From contig NC_081413.1 in assembly GCF_030272615.1 (NCBI RefSeq), forward strand, positions 557,777,136 to 557,841,135: DNA of 64,000 nucleotides, written 5' to 3'. This stretch comes from Cryptomeria japonica. Taxonomy: Eukaryota > Streptophyta > Pinopsida > Cupressales > Cupressaceae. The notes below the pieces were generated by a model. The model saw only the letters and a program-made list of their open reading frames with translations. It had not been told where the DNA came from and ran no database searches. The position numbers and the translations under genes are program-made. Shown here in pieces: positions 47,413 through 57,256 of the stretch (positions are counted from its first letter, which is position 1; each line of letters begins with the position of its first letter).

Positions 47413-48810
47413 TGTAGATAGGAAAATAGAATGCATCAAAAGCAATATTAAACTAGCTCAACCACAAAAACTAGATTGCAATGATAAGAAATCCTAAAAA
47501 CATTCAATAAAGGCATGAAGATGAAATACTAAAATGAAATGCAAACCCAAAGCATGTATCTCCTTCATTGTTCCTCCATTGTCCTTCTTTCTCCTCCAAA
47601 TAGTGGATTTGTGTGGATCTCACCTACAAGTGCAAAAGCATGAAGCAAGATTGATTTTGATAGCGCGAGGATACTAGAAGCGTGGTTGATTAATTCGATT
47701 CAAAAATGTGATTAATTCCTCCCTTGATTGAAGAAACTCATCCAATTTATAAACAAATTAGAGAGAGGACAAGATTAGCATGAAGAGATTTGAATGGAAA
47801 TTCAAATCATGAATGGCAAAATTATGACAAATTATGACAAGATTGACATGCAAGATTGATTGATTGACAAAATTATGACAAATTATGACAAGATTAAAAT
47901 GACATTCCCATGACAAAAGGGAAGAATAGCCTCCATGATGGAAGCATAAACATAGGTGAAAATTAGGGGAAAAATTAGAAAAATTGAAGAAAATAGGAGA
48001 AATAGAAATTAGGAATTAGGAGAAATTAGTAAATTGGAAACTTGAGGAAAAAGATGAAATAGAATTAGGTGAATTAATTAAGAGGTTTTCATCCATTAAT
48101 TAATTCATGAAAAAGACCTAGGACTAAATAAATAGATTTATTTAACCCACCAAGAAGAAGAAAAGGATTAAATGATCAAAACATAAAACCCTAGAAATAA
48201 GAGGACAAGGAATTAGGTCAAGACAACAAGAAATTAATGTAGGTTCGATCATGATTTTGATTGACAAAGGACCAATGCTGATAAATGATTAAGGTTGGTT
48301 GACAAATTGACCAAGATTGACAAAGAGATCAAATTGATAGGCGCCAATTGATGAGGAACGATGACTAATTGATCCAAATTGACATGATTGAAAAGGACAA
48401 CGATTGATGACAAATCGATCGCAAAATGACAAGATTGACAAGGACAAAGATCAATGACGAATCGATTGCAAAATGATGAGATTGACAAGGACAAGGATTG
48501 ATGACGAATCGATCGCAAAATGACAAGATTGACAAAGACAAAGATCAATGATGAATCGATTGCAAAATGACGAGATTGACAAGAGGACAAAGATCGATCA
48601 AAATCATGACTGGAGATTGTTATCGACAAGACCAAATTTGAAAGCAAGAAAAATGATGAATGTAGAAGGAGGACTCGATGCTTGCAAATGATAAAGACCA
48701 AGTGCAGAACATAGAAGAAATGTTAATGCAATGCAAGAACCCTAAAATAAGGCAATGCGCAAAGGTTAAAGTATGACTCCGCAAGCATTGACCATTTTTA
48801 GATGTCTACA
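47413..48810 (-). repeat. Complete 5' LTR, 1,398 bp
   Basis: TG..CA ended. Its right part carries a tandem array (48,395-48,600). The end 48,810 is followed by the GTTAA duplicate. Confidence 0.95.
48395..48600 (-). repeat. Tandem array inside the LTR, about 47 bp x 4
   Basis: Units share GATGACGAATCGATYGCAAA followed by ATGAYRAGATTGACAA and alternate CGATCG with CGATTG. In this orientation it falls in U3, where enhancer-like repeats are common; function is inferred. A 150-codon frame here is produced by the repeat. Confidence 0.9.
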
Positions 48811-48815
48811 GTTAA

Positions 48816-49812
48816 TTATCTTATGATGGTCATTTATGAACGTTATTCGTAGTAGACATTAAGCAGTTCACTAGATAGTTGGTTAGTAAACCAGTGAGTT
48901 AGTTGGCTCAAGTGTATGCTATTTATCATATGATGGTTGTTAATAACCATTATTGTTAGTACACATTAAGCAGATGGCTTGTTTAGATGGTTGGTAACTA
49001 GTGAGTTTGTTGAGCTCAAGAATTGGATGTACAAGTCGAGCAAGGGAGGTGAACACTAACAATGCATTGGTGCTTGCAATGTTAAAACCTTGGCCAAGAT
49101 GGTGATGCTTTATCTAAGTGATGAAATTGGCCATTTGAATTACGTTCTCATATTGATTAGCTTAATAATATTTGTTCAATTTTTTTTATCATTAAAAGAT
49201 TACCTTCCTTTTATATAAATTAGTTAGATTCTTATTATGTTGAAGAACATTTAGTTAGTTTTGTCCTTCAACTGAAGTAGTTATGTTTTATTTTGAAATG
49301 CTCAATTTTTTATCTTAATATAGATCACAATTTATTTTCGTTAAGTATAGAATTAACGGAATATTACATATGGTATCAAAGCAACCAAGTTCGACATTGA
49401 ACCTTAGGCTTTCCACCTATAAAAAAAACTATATTGAACCATGGTTGAGATAATATGCAGGCACACTATATACAAAACTATATTCGCAAGTAAATCTTTT
49501 ATTCAAATCCACAATATGAAACACAAAGTTTTACTAGAAGAACACAAGTAACCTTATCTCCTTTAGATAATATCACAAGTAACTACCTACAGAAAGATGC
49601 AGTAATCCACAACATATACACAAAGGAAAGACGATTGATTATATTATGTATGTTTGCAAAATGGTGCAATAGTAAGCTTGAGGCTATATTCTACTTCTTC
49701 TCTAATGATCCTTATTGTTACAAAAGTTCCCTCATTTATATGAGGGTATACATTGTCACCAAGCATCGTGCTTTTCATCACATAACTATTAATTAGCACT
49801 TTTGTTAACAAA
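48816..49812. other. CACTA sequence with diverged ~110-bp repeats and a primer-binding-like remnant
   Basis: Two diverged units (ATCTTATGATGG.. and ATCATATGATGG..) continue the repeat interrupted by the nested retrotransposon. At 49,371-49,382 TGGTATCAAAGC on the plus strand looks like a tRNA-iMet primer-binding site after a possible LTR end (ATATTACA), which suggests an older, eroded Copia relic. No left LTR edge was found. Confidence 0.45.
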
Positions 49813-52800
49813 CTAGAAGATAAACAAGTTCAGCATTCCTATGTGTTGAATGTACTTATCATCTTTATACATTAGAATGCCATTGTTTAGTGTCCTCATG
49901 TTGCTTTCTATGTGGAAATGATTGGATAGAATATGGTTAACACAAACTGACAATTCTTTGTCCTGATCCAACTCTGCTACTGCTCGATTATTCTCATCAA
50001 TGAACTCTTGTTTCCACTATTCGAACGATACTAACTCACCATTACTATAAAAAGAGGGCACCCTAGAGGTATTCCCATCATCCAACCTCTGAAGCTCTTT
50101 CCTTAATTGAATTGCCAATTCATCATGGGACTTCAAGTAAGCCTCGGCTTCAATTTTCTCACCTGGATTAATCAGACTGTTGTCATTCATCATGTCTTCC
50201 AATTGAGACCTAAGCCTTTCATGCTCTTTCAAAGCTCTGACTGTTCCAGTGTATGTTTTCCAATAGATTTTTGCAACCTGCATCATAGTTTTGAACCTAT
50301 GTTCAATGATCTCTAGAATCAACTTATCCATCTTTTGTTGTACCTTTTCTACTTGTCAAGATGTCTTTTTGGCCCTGTTCCTCCAATACATAGTGTCTGT
50401 CAAGGCATCCATGGCATCTCTTTCAACACCATATGTCATCCCTATTTGACTGGTACCTGTATCAATCTAAAGCAATCTTGCTTGCAACCTTTGTTTTTCT
50501 TTATCGGTTTTCTCATATAGGCTTTTGTATGTAGAATTTTCTCAGACTAGAAAGTCTATCTGATCTTCGTTCAGTTTAGCAGCATCCAAATTGAGTTTGG
50601 CGGTTGTTCTAGGGTCAGTCTTTCCAACCTGCTGCACCATCAAATATCCAAAAGCTTCTTCTATATCAACCAATATAGGTCTTTTATCTTCGGGATAGAT
50701 AGCCCACTGTAGAAGAGCCTTCTAATCTGGATCATATCCTGATCCTCTAAAGAGTTTATCAATCTCTTTTGGCATCATTTGCCTACTTGGGTCTTGTTTC
50801 TTGAGGAATCCATCAAACAACAAGGCAGAGTTCATGTGCCATCTAGAGTATAATAGCACACCAACTTCCTTAAGCAACTATCTTCCCTTCCTACGTATCA
50901 TTTCTCTCATCATAACATCCATCTCCTCTTGTAACTTTTGAAGCCATTGCTCTTCTTCACTATTTCTCATGTGATTCCTAATTTGAGATCCTTTATGTTG
51001 ATAGAGGAATGCAGTGAATTCCTTGGAAGCAATGAAGTCACTATCAGCAATGAAATCCTCATGCTCCAAGACTCTGATGTCAGCCACTTCTCGGACATTT
51101 AGTTGTCCTATTGTCAAGTCTATCAGTGTATCCTCTTTATAACTAGGGGGGTAATCCTCTTGAGGAGTGAATGGAACGATGCTAGATGTGGAAGTAGGAG
51201 ACATATGATCCAAAGGCTCTATATTCCTAATAGTATCAATGTAATCCCTAAAAACATGAGGCGGGACTCCCTCAAGTATTTCCAATTCATGCTCCACAAG
51301 TTTGTTGGCCAACTCCAAGGGGTCTTCAATCTTTTGTAGCACATTCTCGTCCATTTTCCTTCTAAAAAGCTTCCATTTATAAGCCTGCATTGCTTTCTCA
51401 AACTTTATTCGCTTCAATCTGGCCTCTTCTCTGCCAATGTTCTTAATGAGGTCATCTGATAGGTAAGATTTATGCTCTCCAACCTTCAGCTTTTGTGATG
51501 ACCGGGCTATCCTTATGTATCCTTCAGGATCAAAATTGGTCCCTGGATCCCCCATAGCCATGCCATAATAATCCAATTTTGTTTGTAGCAAGCCATAACT
51601 CTTTGAACTTTTCAAAATAAAATCTGAAAATACTAACAACCCAGGTACAATTGATTGTTTCCCATGGCTTGTCAGATGTTCTGTACTAACTATTGACAGT
51701 TGCCTCACAATTTCTAGACAAGCCACTCTATTAGGGACTGTAAGTGGTAGTAAGTATGGTCTCCCTCTGAACCCATATACCCTGACTTGTGTGCAGTCTG
51801 AAAAACAATACCAATCTCCCCAATTGTGTTCAATTGAGGGATCTTCAGCGAAATCTTTTGGTCTTAGGAATCTTTGAACCTCTGGTGCAAGGGCATGATC
51901 GCACAAGCATCCCAATACTCTATATAATTCATTGACAAAGAACTCCTCAAAATGCCAATATTGATTATTCGCATACCTCTGGTCCCATGAAGAAACCCAT
52001 AGTTGCACTGGTTTTCTCATCCCAGCATTGTCATAACCCTTCTGGCCATAACCCTTCAACTTGGCCCACATACAAGAGCATATGCATAAGTAAGGAATAA
52101 TGTTTTAAATGAACATTGATGACACCCCCCTTTAACTTTTCTAACCCATGATTCAATTAACCTCAACCAAATAAGCAGAAAAATCAAAGAACCGGGGGTC
52201 CTTAGACTGCAAATCGGTACAAATGACATGGCTGCAACATCCATCAAAGGATGGGATTTTATCCCTAGCACTTGGGCAACATAGTAATAGGTATACTTGA
52301 AATATGGATGGAAAGAGTTGACATCATAGGGAGCTTTGTCATCTTGACCTAGTGGCACTAAGGACCCTGCATTCCTAGGTCTATGTATAGAGAGTCTCCA
52401 CGTTTTGTAAATGTGCTCTAAGTTAAAATATTCACTTGTTAACTTCTTGAAGTCAATCTATTCTTCAAATCCCCAATCCAACTTGAACGAAGTGTCAATA
52501 ACCTCCTTTCTGATTGCAAGAATTGGCTCACCCATGTAGTTATATATGGTCCTATTTTTAGGGTCATAATTATTTGCCAATGCCTTCATGAGCTCCACAT
52601 TCACGATTACATTAGCCACAACTAACCTTCCTAAGTTCAATTGTCATAAATTGTTGATAGGTTGAGGGGCAACTCTTCTGTTGTACCCATATATGAATAA
52701 TTCATACCCTCTCAATTCTATCCATATGTCTCCAAGATCCTCAAAACGGTCCTCCACGCCTTCCCCATTAGCTCTAATCTTCTTGGACCTCAAACTAGAT

Positions 52801-52928
52801 AATGGCCATTGGTTAATCAGGTCTTGGGCCAAAGAATGCCCTTCCCTTTTCTATCTTTTAGGTTTTTCCTCTGCATCGATAGGTTCTTTTCCCTTTTTGG
52901 TCTTATAAGTTTTAGATGATGATTCCAT
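49813..52928 (-). pseudogene. Large CACTA-borne gene of unknown family, copy 2 (decayed)
   Basis: The minus strand reads about 1,039 codons from ATG at 52,928 (MESSSKTYKTKKGKEP, a basic start) to TAG at 49,813. It has one long clean stretch (52,071-50,878, 397 codons). It shares with copy 1 the NYDPKNRTI segment (52,570), FLRPKDFAED, HNWGDWY and VYGFRGRPYLLPLTVP (51,690-51,880) and a charged C-terminal region (MDVMMREMIRRKG; LRKELQRLDDGN). Damage: a frameshift near 52,120 next to a C6 run, and stops that are TAG (near 52,830, 52,455, 50,875, 50,725, 50,467 and 50,014) or TGA (52,641, about 50,545, about 50,354). Divergence from copy 1 is large, so the two are old paralogues. The family is unknown to me. 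Confidence 0.8.
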
Positions 52929-53189
52929 TTGAATTTTAAAAAAGAGGTCTGTGTGCAAACAACTTACTTTGAATTACTGAGCTTTATCTGTGAATTCGTC
53001 CAATTCCTGCTTTCAGTTCGTCGCCTATGAATTCCTTAATGTTGTGTCCTTTGATGTTGATCCACTACTTATAGCATATTTAATCAGTTAGTAATGGCGG
53101 TTTGGACAACAGTCACTTGGGCACACGTTTGAATTTAATGGCGATGTGACCTTCCATGGGATTTGTTTCTAATTTTTGTGGCAATCAAT

Positions 53190-53830
53190 AATAATTTCGA
53201 TGAGGATATGTCTTTCGATCATTTGTTTCTTTAGTCCATCAATCTATTTGTTTCTATCAACAATACTTTTGTTTCGAATATTACTTCGATCAAATATTTT
53301 TTCCCTTCATCGAAATACTATATTCGGTCAGTATGGCTGTGTCCTCATTGAAACATATCTGATATCCATTAGGCCTTATGTCAAAGAAACCTTGGGCTTC
53401 AGTGTGCTCCTTTATTTTTCCATCGAAATACTTCTTTCATTGATATCACTATGCCCCGTCGATGAATGAGTCTATTATCTCACCGATAAAGTTACATCGG
53501 CAAAACCACGCATATCAAGAACATGCCTTTTAACCTCCTCGAAACCTATTTCCTCATTGATATCTTTTATTGATATAGCTTCCTTTTGTCGGATCTATAT
53601 TATTCTTTCGATGAAAACGCTCCTTTCAGTGGGTCCTTTTTATGTTGCACCGATAATATTATTTCCTTGAGAACTTTTCCCATCGATGAAGACCCTCTCT
53701 GCTTTCTTTGATATCTTTTGTTGATGAAGTTATTATCTTCGGTGAGTCCTTTCTGGAATTCATCGGCGTTTCCTTCCTTCGATGGCTCTTTTATATTGAT
53801 GAGACATTGCTGGGTCTCATCGATTCAAAT
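53190..53830 (-). promoter_or_regulatory. TCGA-rich array upstream of unknown gene copy 2
   Basis: About a dozen TCGA tetramers, in the contexts TTTCGAT, CATCGAAA and CTTCGATG. Its right part (53,700-53,828) is homologous to 42,460-42,575. It lies between the start of gene copy 2 and the hairpin, within 1 kb of the CACTA right end. Confidence 0.65.
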
Positions 53831-53901
53831 TCAAAAGGTATCGATGAGACCCAGCAATGTCTCATCGATATAAAAGAGCCATCGAAGGAAGGAAACGCCG
53901 A
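53763..53901. repeat. Near-perfect 62-bp inverted repeat (hairpin)
   Basis: Left arm 53,763-53,824, loop of 15 nt, right arm 53,840-53,901. The arms pair at 61 of 62 positions; the one mismatch lies in TATTGATGAG versus TATCGATGAG. The left arm continues the homology with 42,500-42,572, so the right arm is a newer inverted copy. If transcribed it would fold into a long stem able to feed Dicer-like enzymes; this is inference. Confidence 0.95.
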
Positions 53902-53934
53902 CATCGATAATAATAATTATTTTTTGATAAAAAT

Positions 53935-54115
53935 TATCATCGTCGGAGTTACGACGACTACCAAGCTTTCGACCGACGATGTAATCAATGAACATATAGC
54001 ATCGGCAAAGTCCATTGGATTGTCATATTTCCAACAGGTATGGCATTGTTGACCAATCCGATGCTGAGTTTTTGACGGTTGATTTTGTCGGCACTCCGAC
54101 AAAAATTCATCGCAA
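53935..54115 (-). promoter_or_regulatory. CACTA right subterminal repeat motifs
   Basis: In reverse complement GTCGTCGTAACTCCGACGAT (53,938-53,957) parallels TCGTCGTAATTCTGAC near the left end, in inverted orientation. Further copies of CCGACGAT (53,973) and the palindrome-like GTCGGCACTCCGAC (54,087-54,100) follow. They are likely sites for an element DNA-binding protein. Confidence 0.6.
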
Positions 54116-54147
54116 ATCTAACAAACGGCCATCAGAAATCAACTCTG

Positions 54148-54159
54148 AATGTACTAGTG
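54148..54159 (-). repeat. CACTA right terminal inverted repeat
   Basis: AATGTACTAGTG, the reverse complement of CACTAGTACATT. Followed by ATA, the target-site duplicate. Confidence 0.95.
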
Positions 54160-54795
54160 ATAAGGTTACTATTTTAAGTAAGTTTTCATTTAAGCGCGGG
54201 TTGGACTAAAAGTTTCTCAAAGCTTCAAATTCTCTAGATAAGCATGTTGGTAAATTTTTGTTGCAAGATCATACCTAGATTTGGAGATTTTAAAGTTTCA
54301 AACAGATTGTCAATCAAACACTCAGTTCAAATATTATTGCCCCAAAAGTTGGGTCTCCTAAAATAGAAAATATAAAAAATGCGTTGGACACATAAATGAG
54401 CTACAAAAAGGAGGTACACATTTTGATGTGTGTTTTGGAACATCACAGGGCATCTAGGATTGGAGATAAGATGGTTTCCACTTTATTGGATGGTTTTAGC
54501 CCATGGTTTTGTAATATCTTTTGATGGTTACATGTACTGTATTTTCTATATATGAGGTGTGTGAGATGGAGGGTTCGTGTAAGAGTCTTATAGATATTGA
54601 GTTACCTTTGAATCTCTAGTTGGTGATACTTTTGTGAAAAACTTGTTCTGCAAGTATATTGTAATATATTATTGATTTCAAGCAATAAGGAAAGTGTGGG
54701 TGAACAAGAGAGAGATATAGAGAGAGATATAAAAAGGGAGAAAGATATATATAAATAGATAGGGATGGGGAGAGAGGGAGAGAGGATAGAGAAGA

Positions 54796-54797
<2 letters not shown>

Positions 54798-54857
<60 letters not shown>
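54798..54857 (+). repeat. Compound microsatellite (AT)n(GA)15
   Basis: Partner of 4,627-4,720, with a GA run less than half as long. Confidence 0.96.
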
Positions 54858-54860
<3 letters not shown>

Positions 54861-54899
54861 ATATATCGACAGGGAATAGAGATAGAGAAGGAGATAATA

Positions 54900-56007
54900 T
54901 TCAAATGACATGCTACCCTAAGCATAACTCCTTAAGGACACATGTTATCCTTAAATTATTAAAATGCCTAATCAAAAGTTAGTTTCTCTTTCTCTCTCTC
55001 TTGATCTAGACTTTTAATTTAGATTTAAATTTAAATTTTATTTTATTATATAAATAAAAATAAAAATTCAAATATAATAATTTCACAATAAATAAAATTT
55101 TAATAAAACAAAAATTATAGATTAAATAAATATAATCTTTTCATTATTATTTTTAATTGCATTAGAATACATAAATACTTAAAATAAAATATGAACTTAA
55201 TGAATATTAATTCTTAATAGAAGAATAAGGAGAAAAATAATTAGAGTAAATTAAAAATAAGATAGAATATCCTAACAAAAGAAGATAATATTGTAGATGT
55301 CTAAATTTAATTAAAGTAATATTTAATTAATTTAAGCCTCTCCATATAATTATTAATTTAATTTTGTGAGTTCCTTTCTTCTTAAAATTAATTAAATCAA
55401 ATTTCATTAATTTTATCACTATAGTTAATTGATTATTCCTCATTCTTCTAAATTCATCTCAATCATTATTTCTTCTAAATCTCTATTAGTTAATTAATTT
55501 CAATTAATTGAGCTAATCATGTGATTCCTACAAATCACCCTTTCTAATCCTATCATCTAGCCTAATTAATTCTTCCTTAATCATGCTTATCATTATTTTC
55601 TATTTTATATTCCTCCACTCATTTTCTCTCTTCATGTCACATCCTCCTAATTTTTCCACTTATTCTAATCACTCATTACGACACCTAATCAATCTCCTTA
55701 ATTATTTGCACATCCCTAATCACCTTGATTAGGGATGAGTCAACTCTTTGCCATAAATGACTTTCCCATCTCATACTCCAATCTTAAATGCTACCCACTT
55801 TCATCCTTTCAAAGAAATTCAAATTCTTTAAATCTCCCTATGCATCCTCTTCCCAAATAATTTTAATTCTTTTTCTTATTTAGTAGTCTCACAAATCCCC
55901 TTATTTTGGGATTTTTAGTTCCTCTCCCCTTTCTCCAAGGAATTTTTAATTCTTTTTCTCTTCCCAATGTACTTGGGAACTCTTCCCCATGTACCTTGTG
56001 AGGTGTG
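54900..56007. other. AT-rich non-coding sequence
   Basis: Matches 4,770-5,770. No gene seen. From about 55,930 it enters DNA absent from copy A. Confidence 0.7.
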
Positions 56008-56016
56008 GATAAGAAA

Positions 56017-56179
56017 GGACGCGTCTATTCTAGCTCCAAAATGACAGTATGGATTGACTAACACGTGTGTTAGTCACGCGTTTTACACCATCGATTTTGC
56101 AATAAAAGGCTGCGATTGACTGACACATCGCTAACACATTGTACAAAAGGTCTGTTTTGGAGCCATAATAGCCGCGACC
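56017..56179 (-). mobile_element. Mutator-like MITE, 163 bp, TSD GATAAGAAA
   Basis: Flanked by GATAAGAAA at 56,008-56,016 and 56,180-56,188. The inverted repeat ends are GGACGCGTCTATTCTAGCTC and, in reverse complement, GGTCGCGGCTATTATGGCTC (17 of 20). The body is the reverse complement of the MITEs at 8,693 and 59,572 with many substitutions, so this is a separate insertion of the same family. Copy A lacks the surrounding roughly 400 bp, so no empty site can be read. A 62-codon frame across it is incidental. Confidence 0.92.
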
Positions 56180-56547
56180 GATAAGAAATGCCTTTATGGC
56201 ATAGCTCTTGGTTCTCACATCTTATCCTCTCAATCCTCTCCCACTCTTTCTTTCAATCTTAACCCTTAATTCCAAATCAATCTTGGCCCTTCATTTGGAC
56301 CTCCTCCAATCTATAAATTGGAGTCTCTTCTCCTCACAAATCATTCACTTCCATCATATTCTTATGTTGTCCATTTGATCCCATATCCACTTCCATCATA
56401 TTCTTATGTTGTCCATTTGAACCCATATCCACTTCCATCGCATTCTTATGTTATCCATTTGATCCCTTAATCCAACTTTCAAGTAATTTCATGATGTCCA
56501 TTTGCAATCCAAATCCATCCATCGCACCCTCATAATGCCAAAATCAT
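56180..56547. other. Non-coding sequence with CTTCCATC-type short repeats
   Basis: Three copies of a ~50-bp unit (CACTTCCATCRYATTCTTATG, 56,347-56,460). Copy A has two. No gene seen. Confidence 0.6.
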
Positions 56548-57256
56548 GTCATAGCAAATCTCTCATCCATTACTCTTAGTCAATATCCCTCATCCAATCT
56601 TGTTGTGTAGTGGAGAGCCATCCACAATCCCTCATCTCAAATCAAGTCGAACACTTGGACGCACTTCGACTTCATCAAGCTCAATCAGAGGAAGGAGCAC
56701 AAAATTTAGGTATAATAGCGTTGTTTGTGTTTATTTGAATGTTTTTTATGTTTTCTCATGATTTGTGCAACTAACCATTAGCTTAGATTTTAGGACTCAA
56801 GTTATTGTAAACCAACTTAAAACTCAAGGGAAAATTATAAAGAAAACAAAAAATTGTAGGAAATGTTTTGAGACCTCTTCCTTCTAAATTCTATCTAGTG
56901 GTGATAACTATTGAAGAAAGTAAAGATCTAACCACATTCAAAGTAAGAGGAGTTTCTGCAATGTTCTATGAAAAGCCATGTGCAATCTTTCCAATCTACT
57001 CAATATAATGTCATAGAAAATCTCTCATCCATTACTCTTAGTTAATATCCCTCATCCAATCTTCTTGTGTAGTGGAGAGAAATCCACAATCCCTTATCTA
57101 AAATCAAGTCGAGCACTTGGAGGCACTTCCACTTCATCTATCTCAATCAGACGAAGGAGCACAAAATTTAGGTATAATGGTGTTGTTTGTGTTGAGTTGA
57201 ATGTTTTTTATGTTTTCTCATGATTTGTGCAACTAACCATTAGCTTAGATTTTAGA
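56548..57256 (+). repeat. Duplicated unit of about 248 bp, 461 bp apart (copy B only)
   Basis: 56,548-56,795 recurs at 57,009-57,256 with a 213-bp spacer of unrelated sequence. Copy A has a single unit (about 5,925-6,155). Confidence 0.88.

Larger units (their letters stand above)
43471..48810 (-). mobile_element. LTR retrotransposon nested in the CACTA element, deleted, TSD GTTAA
   Basis: Both outer ends are exact: TGTAGATAGG at 43,471 and GATGTCTACA at 48,810. Each is bordered by GTTAA (43,466-43,470; 48,811-48,815). The right LTR is complete at 1,398 bp. The left LTR keeps only its outer 697 bp. A primer-binding-like site next to the right LTR and the coding strand both point to minus orientation. 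One deletion must therefore have removed the end of the internal region, the polypurine tract and about 700 bp of the 3' LTR. No integrase, reverse transcriptase or protease is present, so I cannot assign Copia or Gypsy. Confidence 0.93.
24325..54159 (+). mobile_element. CACTA (En/Spm) DNA transposon, 29,835 bp, with captured and nested DNA
   Basis: The left end reads CACTAATACATT and the right end, in reverse complement, CACTAGTACATT. The flanks carry the 3-bp duplication ATA (24,322-24,324; 54,160-54,162). The empty site survives in copy A at 4,014-4,016 (TGCATAAGGTT), so both ends are fixed to the base. Contents in order: subterminal repeats, PPR fragment, TNP2-type transposase (broken), Transposase_24/TnpA-like gene (broken), two related genes of unknown family (broken), TCGA-rich arrays, hairpin, subterminal repeats. 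Later insertions: a solo LTR (28,722-29,779) and an LTR retrotransposon (43,471-48,810). Without them the element is still about 23.4 kb, large for the superfamily. It cannot encode its own transposase now. Confidence 0.96.

Noticed and set aside
48249-48701. 150-codon minus-strand frame with repeated Ser/Ile/Val segments
   Set aside because: Produced by the tandem array inside the LTR; no protein features.
49371-49382. Primer-binding-like TGGTATCAAAGC as evidence for a further Copia element
   Set aside because: Without a left LTR edge, a second LTR or coding remnants it stays a hint, mentioned only in the regional entry.
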